Source: Ilex aquifolium (Eukaryota > Streptophyta > Magnoliopsida > Aquifoliales > Aquifoliaceae). From it: DNA of 64,000 nucleotides. The DNA is taken from contig OX637393.1 in NCBI GenBank assembly GCA_951799425.1, forward strand, positions 27,442,244-27,506,243. The letters run 5' to 3'. A program made the translations under genes and the position numbers. The notes below the pieces were generated by a model. It worked only from the letters and a program-made list of their open reading frames with translations. It searched no databases and had not been told where the DNA came from. Of the stretch, positions 1 to 11,964 are shown piece after piece. Position 1 is the first letter of the stretch. Each line of letters begins with the position of its first letter.

Positions 1-479
1 AAAATGTCGCCTCTTCCAAAAAATAATCACACCCACTACAAAGCCCAGAGATAGTCGTGGTTCTTGCTTACAGTCCCTTACCAATTGTCATAAACGAGTC
101 CAGCCTTGTTCGAGGAAATCATCGAAGTTGCCAATCGGCCTCTCCAACTTCAAATCCATAAGGCAATCCAACAACACATCTTCCTCATCTTGGTTAAGTC
201 TCAATCGCCGCATGACTACTAATCATGTTCCAATGATAACATCCATTACAAAATAAGTGTGCAACACATTAGTAAAAATGACAGAAACTAGTGCATTTAA
301 GTACTGCTAATAATCCATACCATTTAATACATAAATTTCAAAAAACAGCAACACAACTTGCTGAACAAAATTTCATTAATTATCATCTTGAATTGGTTTG
401 ATAGAAACGTATTCAAAGTATGGCAAATGATGAAACCTAACATGAGACCTATAACACTGAACAAAATTCCATTAAATTG
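1..479. other. unassigned AT-rich flank, possible minus-strand coding remnant
   Basis: No complete gene is visible. On the minus strand, about 115-215 reads as an acidic peptide containing DEEDVLLDCLMDLKLE. It lies downstream of the Myb-like remnant and could belong to the same old element or to something unrelated. I do not recognise it. Confidence 0.3.
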
Positions 480-1087
480 AATTGGTTTTACGTTTGGTTG
501 CCCTCTTCCAAACATTTCGTCGGCATTAGAATGCGTTCACGTGCTATTGTGGGCCTTTGTTCCACAATTTTTTCAGTTCGGGTACGCACTGGGTTGATAT
601 CCTGGTCCAAGGTTGCTGCCACAACGTGTTGCATCAATGCCAATAAGCCACGATGGTCTTTCATTTTCCGGCAAGCTCATGAATAAATCAACCTTTATGG
701 GATCACTGGCAATCTTGTACATTGTCCTATGTCATTGGTCCATTGTCAAAGCCATCTATTTTCTCCACCTCATAATTGAGTTTGCGCCTAGCCTTGGCCA
801 CATCTTACTCATACCCCACACTATGTGCAATGTCGAAAGTTGTTTTCCACAATTTACGACATAATCACCAAGTATGTCGGTCATTTTTTGAGGCTATGTG
901 GCAATTCCCCCATATGATTCACCAACCTTCTTCTTTCGCTGCTTTCGACTGGTAGGTGTGTCACCATGTCCAACTACACCTTGTTGTGTGCAACTTTTTG
1001 AAAAACCAGTGTTCATCATGTTTGCATTATTACCAGCGACGTCCTCACTCTGTTGACCTAGAATAGCTACAGTTTCACCCATGACCA
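480..1087 (-). pseudogene. PIF/Harbinger Myb/SANT-like protein, C-terminal part
   Basis: This is the downstream half of a Myb/SANT-like protein of the kind carried as the second gene of plant PIF/Harbinger elements, where it is thought to bind DNA and help the transposase. Reading leftward from 1087 gives a polar linker, a basic stretch (SRKQRKKK, a likely nuclear signal), then a segment containing IKVDLFMSLPENER, which matches the C-terminal block usual in this family. In-frame stops follow the basic region, and more occur near 750 and 590, so it is not functional. The N-terminal half is at 19189-19424. The two halves were separated when solo LTR C inserted, leaving the 5-bp duplication GACCA at 1083-1087 and 19189-19193. 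Confidence 0.6.
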
Positions 1088-2690
1088 TATAACGCCCCAA
1101 AATCTCCCTTGGATGACATTACTATCTAAAATCATTCACATCATGAGAGCAACTAATAAGATCCATAAATACAGAAAATTTCATTCATCATCCATAATAT
1201 CTACAACCTCATCCAAAAGAATATGTCAAATCATGGTCATTACATCCAAAAGAGTATGTCAAACTATGACAATTACACCCAAAAGAATATGTCAAACTAT
1301 TATGTCGCAGCGGAATAAGGAAAATATTAACATGAACATTATCTCAAAATGAATCTCCTAGTCTAGAACATAAAAAGAACAATTCTAGACATCCCCCTCC
1401 GAATCCACATGCCCATCCACTTGAGCTTCCCAAAGTACCTGCTCGTCCACTCCGAGCTCTTCCTCTAAACCAAAATCTGAAAGGAATATTGTTTGTAGGG
1501 GGTGAGCACTAAGCTCTGTAGGAAAATCCTCCTAAACTCGAACAAGATTTTGAAAGCATATAAAATAGTCGGTCTCATTTTACAAATATCATATATAACT
1601 TTTGACATAAAACATTGACATTTCAACAGTTCTCCATTTTACACAACAACAATAAATTAAATGAAAAAGTAAAACCAATTCCCAACAATAAACCAATTCC
1701 AACCATAAACCATTTCCAACATTCTTGTAATAAAACCATTTCCACAACAATAAACAATAACCCATAATTTGTACCATTTCCCACAATGTATATCAAACCA
1801 CAACTTGTATCTGTATCTCAGGTATGATGTATGAAATAGCATGAATAAACACATCGAGAATATCCTGGCCCACACACACACACCCAATCCTCGCAAGGAT
1901 ATCCAACTTTAAGAAGGGTGTATACCAACGCATTGGCAGTGACGAATCCAACCCAAGAATAGTATACTAACCCTCAGTCTCGGTACCATGTAAGCGAATA
2001 GTGGTTTGGTCTTCACAAGACACCAACCCCACTACGAGTGGTAGGAAAAATTCAAACCCGCAAGGAGTAAGAAACGCATCTACCAACTCTACGATACCCA
2101 GTCAACGGCCACCCATGGTCATCCAAACATCCACAAGAGATACAATACAAACTCATTTCTTCAAATCACAAGCAAATCCAAAAATCCCCAAATTTCACAT
2201 GTATTATTCAAATAGAACAATTTAAGCAAATATGCAAGAGATCATCTAAAATACCATTTTATTGTTCAATACAAAGCACTAGAGTTTTGAAATCAAGAAC
2301 AAATGAATATTGAGAGAAAAACCCATTTTTCTTGAAAACTAGGGTTTTCAAGATAAGAAGAAGAGATTTCATGGCTATCAAACCATAGCTTCCTTCAAAA
2401 CATGGTAATATTTGCAAGAGTATCAAGAAAAAATGATTTCATAGCATATACATAGGATTAAGATTCAAACCATACATATATATATATATATATATAAACA
2501 CTAACCTCAATGAACAAGAATAGGAAGAAACTCTTACCTTGCTTTCTTAGTGTTGTGTGAAAAACTAGATGTTTTGATCCGATCCAATGCGAAAATCCCC
2601 TTCAATCTTATGTTTCTCCCCTTCTTCCTTACTCTCCAACGCTCTCTAGTGGTTAGAATTGATGAAATGTTGATGAAACTAAGCCTAAGG
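1088..2690 (-). repeat. solo LTR C, left part (minus orientation)
   Basis: This is the left piece of a Tekay-type LTR. It starts TATAACGCCCC, probably a mutated TGTAACGCCCC, and its right end is at 19188 (...GGTTCACA). The two ends are flanked by the duplication GACCA. No internal region or second LTR of this element remains, so it is a solo LTR. It shares blocks with LTRs D, E, F and G and was split by element A at 2691. A (TA)n tract of about 22 bp lies near 2475-2496. Confidence 0.85.
1385..1565 (-). other. conserved acidic mini-ORF in LTR C
   Basis: Reading leftward, the frame after a TTTCAG step encodes FGLEEELGVDEQVLWEAQ and ends GDV-TAG at 1385. The same frame and stop recur in LTRs B, D, E and G, and nearly so in F. 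It may be a short translated ORF of the LTR leader or simply a conserved nucleotide block. Function is unknown. Confidence 0.45.
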
Positions 2691-4655
2691 TGTGACGCCC
2701 CAAAATCCGGGGGTCCGTTGATTACCCATCAACCCGCGGAATACCAGTGGATACCGAGTAACTCGATATCGCGCCGTTATGCCCCATTTATCGGGGTCCT
2801 GATTAGCACAAAAATTTATATATTTTTATGTGCTAATCATCTTATTTTAATTGCTTTTGGAGATTAAATGATGGGAGTTGGGTTAATTGAGTTCTTAACG
2901 ATGATATTTGGTGTTTGCAGTTAAAAAGTGTTAAATGAGGCTTCTTAAGGCCTTCCCAAACCATTTGAGACAAATGAGGATGAAAAGGTAGCTTGGGAAT
3001 AGCTTAGGAGAGGAGGAAATCAGAAATCAAGAAGTCAGCCAAACCGTACCGGTACGCTAAGCCTACTGGAGTTCAGCGTACTGGTATGCGTACCGGTACG
3101 CTGAAGCCACTGGAGTTCGACGTACCGGTACGCGTACCGGTACGCTTTGCCTGATCTGTCCAAATGCTCTGCAACTCATGTCTGCTGCTTTGAGAGTCCC
3201 ACCAACAGACCTCCCATGCTCCCCTGACACGCCCACAACACTATTCACCCCTTTCACACCGCCAACATTTGTTTTCTCACTTCATTTTCATGAACACACA
3301 CTCACCAAACAACTTTAAACCACAAAGATTTTACAGGTCCATAATTGAACAAAAATCGGGCAGAGTCTCTTTTGTACGGAGAGCTCTACCCAAAACCCAA
3401 CCTGTGCAATATACATTCACATGACCCATCCGAGGCCCAATATAAAACAATGACCGCACCGGGTCATTTATCCATACTCATACAATAACATGCCATGTTA
3501 TATTAGAATAGTCCATATAAGTTTGATTATAATTCTTTTGCATCTATTACATGCCCAAATTTAATCACAAGTCTCATTTTACAAAAAAAATGGATTGAAA
3601 GCCACAAGTCGGCTTTTCTTCCTCCTCAAGTGCCCGAGTGAGTGCCGTCCATCGGCGTAAAATCCGTACCTGAAATGTTTTCCCGTGTAGGGTGAGCAAC
3701 ACTCAATAGAGTATCTCCTACAGAGGCTACTCACCACCCTAGATGCGCATGCAATGCTCACATGCAACAAACAACAATCCATAACATTCCAAGCAAGGAT
3801 AAGCATTCAATGTTGGAATTTATCGTATCATGCCATGAAATGAGATGAGACTCACTCATGCAAATCAACCCGAGCCATTCCCAGCTCCTCAACACATGCA
3901 AGTGTCAAAGTGTATGGAACCGTCATTTATGTTGCACATCAAATGACTTTTACCAATCTAGGGTCTTTGTGTGGGGTGGATGTTCATGGGCTTACACCAA
4001 GGGTCTCCAACCTACTCGAAATTTATGGACTTCCACCAAGGGTTCCGCGTACACCCACACACTTGATGGACCAAGCCAAGGGAGTGCGTATCCCAACCAC
4101 CGGGCCTTGCACCCGAGGGATCTTCTAATCTCTTCTTGCTAACCCCAACCCTAATCACCATGCAACCTGTGCGACCGGCCAGGTCTTCGACCAAGCTTAA
4201 TCGAGCCCACTAATCATCCACCAAGTGTGATGTTGACGACAACCATGCACACACCCACATGATGCGATGTCACCATGCATATGCAATATGATGTCCCATT
4301 GCACAAAGATAACATATTATATGCTATAAAAAATATATAAACATTATCAATACATTTCATATATCCCATGGCAAAATTATATCATAAACATATAATTTTC
4401 ATAATTCTCCCACAATGTCAATATAATACAAGCATGCATATACATTGACAATTCTCATAACACAATTCCAAGCATGTTATTACAAATTTTATGCCAATAA
4501 CACACTTAATCACAAAGACACAATATAACACATAACAACCCATGTAATAGCCCACATAACAGCCCACCGAACGGCCCTAAAATAGCCCCTTAAACAGGCC
4601 ATAAACAGTCCCCTAAACAGGCCATAAACAGTCCCAAATCAGACCACAAAACAGG
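2691..4655 (-). repeat. element A 3' LTR, truncated
   Basis: This copy matches 12904-17690 (less solo LTR G) closely. Its outer end is TGTGACGCCCC at 2691. The inner end stops about 4655 inside an array of short ACAGGCCATAAACAG-like units and joins directly to RNase H coding sequence. The U3 start seen in the other copy, up to 18516, is therefore missing here. It contains a palindrome cluster at 3045-3146. Confidence 0.85.
3045..3146. repeat. CGTACCGGTACG palindrome cluster (LTR A, left copy)
   Basis: Four perfect or near-perfect copies of the 12-bp palindrome CGTACCGGTACG, plus one degraded copy (CGTACTGGTATGCG), lie within about 100 bp. The same cluster is present in the right LTR copy. 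Confidence 0.9.
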
Positions 4656-6556
4656 CCAAGAATCCCCGTGACTTCCGGCTAAGTGCGTCAGCCACCACAT
4701 TTGTCTTACCGGGATGGTAATGCAAAGTGAAGTCATAGTCCTCCAGAAACTCCATCCACCTGCGTTGCCTCATGTTGAGGTCCCGTTGTGTAAAGATGTA
4801 CTTCAGAATTTTGTGGTTTGAAAACACCTCGAACTGCTCACCGTATAGATAGTGGCGCCAAGCCTTTAAGGCAAAGACAATGGCCACCAACTCCATGTCA
4901 TATGTGGGATAGTTCTGCTCGTGGTTCTTTAACTGCCGAGAACCATAAGCCACCACCCTCCCGGACTGCATCAAAACGCATCCAAGTCCGTCCTTAGAGG
5001 CATCACAATACACTGTGTACCTTTGTCCCCTTTCTGGAACTATCAGAATAGGATCTGAAGTAAGCCTCCTCTTCAACTCCTGGAATGCCTTCTCACACGA
5101 GTCATTCCACTCAAACTTGACCTCTTTCCGGGTCAACTTGGTCATAGGTGCAGCTAAGTGGGAGAAGTCCTCAATGAACCTCCTGTAATACTCTGCCAAT
5201 CTCAAGAAACTACGTATCTCGAAGACTGACTTCGGTCTCTCCCAACTCATAACTGCCTCAACCTTCTTCGGGTCCATGGATACACCCGAAGCCGACACCA
5301 CATGCCCCAAGAATTTCACCTCAGTAAGCCAAAATTCACACTTAGTGAATTTGGCATACAACTGATGGTCTCTCAAGGCCTGGAGAACAATCATCAAGTG
5401 ACCATCATGCTGCTCCTCAGACTTGGAGTAGATCAAGATGTCGTCAACGAAGACCACAACGAACTGATCTAGGTAGGGTTGGAACACCCTATGCATGAGA
5501 TCCATGAATGCTGCTGGAGCATTCGTCAATCCGAATGGCATCACTGTGAACTCAAAATGTCCATATCGCGTCCTAAACGCCGTCTTAGGGATATCCGCTT
5601 CCCTAACCCTCAACTGATGGTAACCGGTGCGGAGATCTATCTTGGAGTAGACCCGCGCCCCTCTCAGCTGATCAAATAAATCATCAATCCTCGGCAAAGG
5701 GTACCTATTCTTGATAGCAACCATATTTAACTGTCGGTAGTCTATGCATAGCCGAAAGATCTTGTCCTTCTTCTTGGCAAACAGCATCGGAGCGCCCCAA
5801 GGTGAGGTGCTTGGCCTAATAAAGCCTTTGTCCAACGATTCCTGTAATTGGACTTTGAGTTCTTGCAACTCAGCAGACGCCATTCTATGCGGAGTCATAG
5901 AAATAGGAGATGTACTAAGGTGCAACTCAATAGTGAAGTCTACATCCCTATGTGGAGGTAATCCCAGTAGTTCATCCGGAAAAACATCCTCATACTCACA
6001 AACCACCCGAGGTAGGCCCAACTCCTGTCTCACCTCGTCCTCTAGGGTAAGGCTTGCTAGCCAACCCATCAACTGTCTGTGCCATCTAGAGTTGTACACG
6101 GCTTGGGGAAAAGCATCGTGCTTATTCCCCTGAAACATAAAACAAATATCGTCTGGTGTATAGGCAGTGACCCTCTTACGATCACAATCAATGACGACTC
6201 GGTGTGCCGTCAACCAGTCCATCCCAAGAATGACATCAAACTCCGACATGTCCATGACCCTAAGGTCCACGGTGAGTAGAATCCCCGAGATCTCTAACTC
6301 ACAACCCCGACATATATGATCAACACTCACCCTAGCTCCTAGGGGAGAACTCACATGCAGTGGCTCTTCCAAGGTTTCAACTTCTAAGCCCAAATCTTCC
6401 ACACATGATGCAGCAATAAAAGAATGAGATGCACCAGAATCAAATAATACCCTTGCCCATAAGCGAGAGAGTAGAAATGTACCATGAATAATCGACTGAT
6501 CTGCAGGCTCAGTCTGAGGTGTGATGGCGTAGACACGCCCCTGGGTCCCTAAAGTC
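4655..6556 (-). pseudogene. element A pol: protease, reverse transcriptase, RNase H (open but truncated)
   Basis: This is the retroviral-type polyprotein that copies element RNA into DNA. From the right it shows the protease ([10 protein letters not shown] near 6450), RT with the tract [15 protein letters not shown], the FVDD catalytic box ([11 protein letters not shown]), then RNase H with [15 protein letters not shown] and ending [10 protein letters not shown]. The frame is open from about 6556 to the stop at 4639, more than 600 codons with no internal stop. The first in-frame Met is at 6402, but translation would normally come from upstream gag. The last residues (FLACFVV) are read from LTR sequence after a deletion that removed integrase and chromodomain. 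It is the best preserved retroelement ORF here, but it lacks integrase and cannot act alone. Confidence 0.9.
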
Positions 6557-6565
6557 CCGAGGGGA

Positions 6566-9500
6566 TGGAGCTACTCAGACTCGTACAGGCACTGACCCAC
6601 GTTTATGCTTTGCCTGTGGAGATGTCGGGCACTTCAGACATAACTGTCCATCCTTTCCACCACGGACCAATCAAGCGACAGGACAAGGGCAAGCAACCCA
6701 GCCCCCACTACCGAGACAACCTCCACAGAGACCACAGCAGCAGAGACCCATAGGAGCTTTAGCCCCAGGCGGCGCCACTCAGGGGAGAGTATTTGCTTTG
6801 ACCCCAGCGGAGGAAGATGCCTCCAATGCCGTTATGGAAGGTATCGCCCTTATTTATAATTCTTAGGCCCGCATATTATTTGACCCCGGTGCAACACACT
6901 CATTTGTACGCACGACATACGCACTTGATTTGGGATTGAGTTTCGTGAAGTTAGAGCATGTTATGAATATTAGCTTGCCCACGGGAGAACAGTTAGACTC
7001 TAGCTGAGTCTGCAAGGATTGCGTGCTTCGCATTGGGGAGCACGAATTGATTGTGGATTTGATTGCTTTAGAGATAAAGGGGTATGATGTGATTTTCGGG
7101 ATGAACTTGTTGTCTGCTTTCCGGGCGGTAATGGATTGTTTCCGCAAACGGATTACATTTCAGTTACCGGGAGGAGTCGTTTTTAGTTTTGTCAATAACC
7201 GAGACTCTTTCCATCCATTCCCTACTACGGGTAGTAGATTCTTAAAAGCAAAAGCGGGAAGTCAATTGAGTTTCTTAGCTAGCTTGATGGGAGATGACCG
7301 AGATAAACTCCACACGGATGTGGAGTTCATTGTATCAGAGTTTTCAGATGTTTTTCCTGAGGAATTACCCGGATTACCGCCACATAGGGAAATTGAATTC
7401 AAGATCGATCTCTATCCGGGAACCGAACCCATATCTATTGCTCCCTACCGGATGGCGCCTTTGGAGTTGAAGGAGCTGAGGAAGCAATTACATCATTTGT
7501 TGGCGATTGGGTTTATCCGTTTAAGTACTTCACCTTGGGGAGCCCCGGTCCTCTTTGTGAAGAAAACGGATGAGACTCTCCGGTTGTGCACGGATTACCG
7601 GAGGTTGAATCGGGTTACCGTGAAGAAAATAAGTATCCGTTGCCGAGAATTGATGACTTATTTGATCAGTTAAAGGGTTCAAAGTATTACTCCAAGATTG
7701 ATCTTCGCACGGGGTATCATCAGCTACGGATTAAGGAGGAGGATATTCCTAAGACTGCTTTCCGTACCCGGTATGGTCATTTCGAGTATACGGTGATGCC
7801 GTTTGGATTGACTAATGCCCCCGCAGCCTTCATGGATTTGATGCATAGAGTCTTCCGGCCTTACCTCGATCAATTTGTCATTGTGTTTATTGATGACATA
7901 TTGGTTTACTCACAGACTCAGGAGGAACATGTTCATCATCTCTCTAAGGTGCTACAAATCTTGAGAGAACATAAGTTATATGCGAAGATGAGCAAGTGTG
8001 AGTTTTGGATGAAGGAAGTGAAGTTCCTTGGCCATGTTGTGTCCGAGCAAGGAGTAGCGGTAGATCCCGCAAAGATTGAGGCCGTGATGAAATGGGAACC
8101 ACCGAAGAATGTGACAGAAGTACGGAGTTTCTTGGGGTTAGCCGGCTATTATCGTAGGTTTGTGGAAGGATTCTCCAAGCTTGCGATGCCGATGACTCGC
8201 CTTACAAAGAAGGGAGAAAAATTCATGTGGACTCAAGCGTGTGAGCTAGCCTTTCGCACCTTGAAGGAGAAGTTGACGACGGCTCCTGTCCTCATTATTC
8301 CGAGTAGTGGGGAAGGATACGATGTGTACACCGATGCTTCGCTACGAGGCTTGGGATGTGTGTTGATGCAAGGAGGGAAGGTGGTCGCTTATGGCTCGAG
8401 GCAACTCAAGGTTCATGAGCAGAATTACCCCACCCATGACTTAGAGCTTGCCGCTGTGGTGTTTGCTCTTAAGTTGTGGATATGTTATTTATACGGGGAG
8501 AAATTTCAAGTGTTCTCGGACCATAAAAGCCTCAAGTATATCTTCACACAGAAAGACTTGAATCTCCGGCAGAGAAGGTGGATTGAGTACTTGGAAGATT
8601 ATGAGTTCACGCTCAACTACCATCCGGGGAAGGCCAATGTAGTTGCCGACGCTCTTAGCAGGAAGTCTCGGAGTGAAATCAATTCTCTTGCGGTAAATAG
8701 GTGGAAAATGATTGATGCATTGGAGGAGTATGATCTATGGGTGGATGGACCGGAGTATCAACCCTATATATTCAACCTTATAGCTCAACCGACGCTTCTG
8801 CAAAGAGTGGTGGAGTTGCAATGCCTGGATTCGGAACTCGGTTTGATTAGAGCCCGATTGGAGAATGGAGAAGTGATGGAAGGATGGTCTTGGAAAAATG
8901 GAGAGTTGAGATATGGGGATAAGCTATGTGTTCCCAATGATTTGTCCCTAAAGGAGGAAATACTTGGAGAGTGTCATCGCTCCAAGTTTGCTATCCACCC
9001 CGGTAGCACAAAGATGTATAGGGACATGAAGCGTCAATACTGGTGGAGGGGAATGAAGCGAGATGTGGCCAAGTATGTGGCAAAATGTGCGGTGTGCCAG
9101 CAAGTGAAGATTGAGCATCAAAGACCAGGAGGAGTCCTACAGTCTTTGCCTATTCCAGAGTGGAAGTGGGATCACATCACCATAGACTTCGTGTCGGGTT
9201 TACCACGGACGTCGCGTGGGCATAATGCAGTGTGGGTCATTGTGGATAGACTCACCAAGTCCGCTCACTTTTTGGGTATGAAAACCACGGATACATTCGA
9301 GACCTTGAGCCAGTTGTATATCCGTGAGATAGTGAGATTACACGGCGTTCCGCTCTCGATCATGTCGGATCGTGACTCTAGGTTTGTGGCGAGATTCTGA
9401 CAGAGTCTACAACAAGCGATGGGGACGGAGTTACATTTCAGTACGGCTTTTCATCCCCAAACGGATGGCCAATCCGAAAGGGTGATCCAGATTGTGTAGG

Positions 9501-10225
9501 ATATATTACGCACTTGAGCGTTGGACTTCAAGGGGAGTTGGAGCGACCACTTACCGTTGGTGGAGTTTGCTTACAACAACAGCTATCAGGCAAGCATTGG
9601 GATGGCACCGTATGAAGCCTTGTATGGAAGACCATGCAGATCACCGGCGTGTTGGTTAGAAGCCGGCGAGAGGAGTTTGTTTGGACCGGACATTATTCGA
9701 GAAACTACGGAGAAAATTCAACTCATCCGAGAGAGGCTACGGACGGCGCAAAGTAGACAAAAGAGCTATACGGACCACCGACGAAGACCCTTAGAATTTA
9801 AGGTGGGAGACTATGTATTTCTCAAGGTGTCACCCAAGAAGGGCGTGTTTCGATTCGGCAAGAAAGGGAAGTTAGCGCCAAGATATACCGGACCATTTGA
9901 AGTGATCAAGGTTGTGGGCAAATCGGCGTATCAGTTGCGGTTACCAGCTCAGCTGTCTGGGGTACATGACGTGTTCCACGTGTCGATGTTGAGGAAGTGT
10001 CAATCGGATGCAACTCCAGTCGTGGATTTGGAGGATATTGAAATTCAAGATGGAGCAACATATGAAGAACAACCGGTGGAGATTTTTGATGCCAAGGAAA
10101 AGGTGCTCCGCAACAAAGTCATCCGACTCGTGAAGGTTTTGTGGCGATATCATGGGGTGGAAGAAGCTACTTGGGAACCGGAGCAAGAAATGCGGGAGAA
10201 GTATCCACATTTATTCGCTACTTGA
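6566..10225 (+). pseudogene. element B gag-pol remnant (zinc knuckle to chromodomain)
   Basis: In order: CCHC zinc knuckle (CFACGDVGHFRHNC, about 6610-6650), protease box LFDPGATHSF (about 6880, Pro in place of the usual Ser), RT with FIDD box ([11 protein letters not shown], about 7890), RNase H ([15 protein letters not shown], about 8330), integrase zinc finger ([12 protein letters not shown]...CAVCQQ, about 8970-9105), integrase core ([18 protein letters not shown]), and a C-terminal chromodomain-like end (WRYHGVEEATWEPE). Breaks: stops near 6866 and 7005, a frameshift near 7630, and stops at 9398-9400, about 9497 and about 9517. Several look like C-to-T changes, as expected for methylated silenced copies. 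The chromodomain and long LTR place it in the Tekay/Del group. Confidence 0.93.
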
Positions 10226-10230
10226 GGTAA

Positions 10231-10246
10231 GTTTCGAGGACGAAAC
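10231..10246 (+). other. hairpin GTTTCG-AGGA-CGAAAC beside the polypurine tract
   Basis: A perfect 6-bp stem with a 4-base loop lies 21 bp upstream of the 3' LTR. The equivalent position of the LARD-like element (32996-33011) has the same stem with a different loop. Confidence 0.6.
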
Positions 10247-10253
10247 TTTCTTT

Positions 10254-10266
10254 AAGGGAGGTGGAT
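10254..10266 (+). other. polypurine tract of element B
   Basis: Purine-rich AAGGGAGGTGGA sits directly before the 3' LTR start (TGTAACACCCC at 10267), as expected for the plus-strand DNA primer. Confidence 0.8.
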
Positions 10267-10580
10267 TGTAACACCCCGTATTTTCTTTTATATGTGCATA
10301 TAGATATATAGATATAGCAAATAATGGTTGTAAAGATGTGGATAGGGGAATTGAAGTGGGTTTGAACTTTGTAAATTTGAAAAGTAAAGATTTAAAATGT
10401 TAATGAAAATCATAGTTGAAATTTAGTTTTAGTGAGTGAAAATATAAAATGTTAGGTCCTATAACTTGTATTAGATAGGTTTGGTATATAAATATGTGTT
10501 GGAGAGGTTTGTGATGGATTTGGTTAGTTTTGGAATGGATTGGAAATGGAAAACAAAAGAAATAGGCAAAACTGGGTAAT

Positions 10581-10666
10581 TGGTACCGGTACTGAATGGT
10601 ACCGGTACTGAGTACCGGTACCCCGATTCCAGAAGGTTTCTTGTACCAGTACTGGGTACCGGTACT
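10581..10666. repeat. GGTACCGGTACC palindrome cluster (LTR B)
   Basis: Five copies of GTACCGGTAC-type palindromes, one mutated to GTACCAGTAC, lie within 86 bp and end about 50 bp before the TATA box. Confidence 0.9.
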
Positions 10667-10716
10667 ACCGAAACCAGACTGTTTATTTTAAGTCGCGAAC
10701 AAGCCGATTTTCCTCC

Positions 10717-10727
10717 ACTATAAATAC
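10717..10727 (+). promoter_or_regulatory. TATA box of LTR B
   Basis: CTATAAATAC within CACTATAAATAC. The same motif occurs at the matching place in LTRs F, G and C, so it likely marks the retrotransposon transcription start. Confidence 0.7.
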
Positions 10728-11789
10728 ATTTTGTCACCTCCTTAGCCTTTATTACACCACTCCAAACCCTAGAACACATAAGAGAGGGAGAGAGAAAGAG
10801 AGAAACACAAGATCAAGAGAAAACAAGAGATTGAAGAGTTGATTCAAGATCAAAGCTCTAATTTTTCCAAGAACATTAAGGTAGGGGATTTCTTCCTATG
10901 TTCTTACATTGAGGCTAGGGCTAAATTATATGTATTCTTTTGGTTTAAAATCCTATGTACTTGCTATTAAATACTTGATTTCTTGTCTTCTTGCATTCAT
11001 TTCTTTGTTTTAAACATTTTGGTAGTTGAGTAACTATTAAAGCTATCTTTTGCACTCTCAAACCCTAGTTTTAAGAAAAATGAATCTTTCTTCTTTACAT
11101 TTCCTTTGTTCTCACCATCAAAACCTTAGTGCTTGATATTGTACAACCAAATGATGTTTATGGTGATCTCTTGCTCTTTTTCTTCAATTATGCTATGGTA
11201 CAAATAGTGAAATTTGGGGATTTCTTGTGAATTGAGAAATGTTAGTAATGATCTCTCTTGTATGATTGTTGTGATGGACTTGGATTGCCTTCGAGCATTG
11301 CCGTAGAGTGTTAGAGGTTAGTCTATCCCGGTGGGGGTGAGATGGTTGCCTAACACTTGTAGTGCGTGGTTATTTGGTAATAACCACCACTATTGTTCAC
11401 TGGAGTTCGAACGAGGGGTGGTATACCTTTCCTGGGAAGGGACTTGTCACTGCCATTGGGATGGTAGACGCCTCTTCCTAAAGTACTTGTGATTGTGATG
11501 GTGATTGGTGAACTAGGTATAAGTCGTTGGGTAGATTCATGGGAAGCAATCAATATACATGAGAACATGAGATTATTAGTATTGTTACAGAATGGTTTCC
11601 AACAAGTGCTTGTGGAGGTATGGGAATCCACAAGGACCTGTTGGAAATGGTTATGGTGATAATTGTGACTGAGCTTTACGGTTCATTTAAATTATTGCGA
11701 ACATTTAAACTTGAGATCTATTTAAAATATCCTGCTTTTCCTTCAAAATGGTATATATGCTATTTGTGAAAATGAGACCAACCGTTTTA

Positions 11790-11964
11790 TATGCTTTTCT
11801 AAACCTTGTTCGAGTTTGGGAAGATTTTGCTACAGAGCTTCGTGCTCATCCCCTACAATTAATATTTTTCAGATTTGGCTTTAGAGGAGGAGCTCGGTGT
11901 GAATGAGCCGGGCCTTGGGGAAGCTTCCTTGGAGGGGTACCTAGATCCCGAATGGGACATCTAG
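11790..11964 (+). other. conserved acidic mini-ORF in LTR B
   Basis: After TTTTTCAG, the frame reads LALEEELGVNEPGLGEAS and ends EWDI-TAG at 11964. The upstream block (NLVRVWEDFATELRAHPL) is in a different frame, separated by the TTTTTCAG step, which could be a splice acceptor or a frameshift. Confidence 0.45.

Noticed and set aside
3045-3146. Regularly spaced palindromes considered as a CRISPR-like array
   Set aside because: Spacing is irregular, spacers are short and partly shared, the site is inside a retrotransposon LTR of a eukaryote, and no cas genes exist.
7586-9400. Long plus-strand ORF as an independent gene
   Set aside because: It is the RT-RNase H-integrase part of element B after a frameshift. 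Its apparent start lies in RT out of frame with the motif before it.
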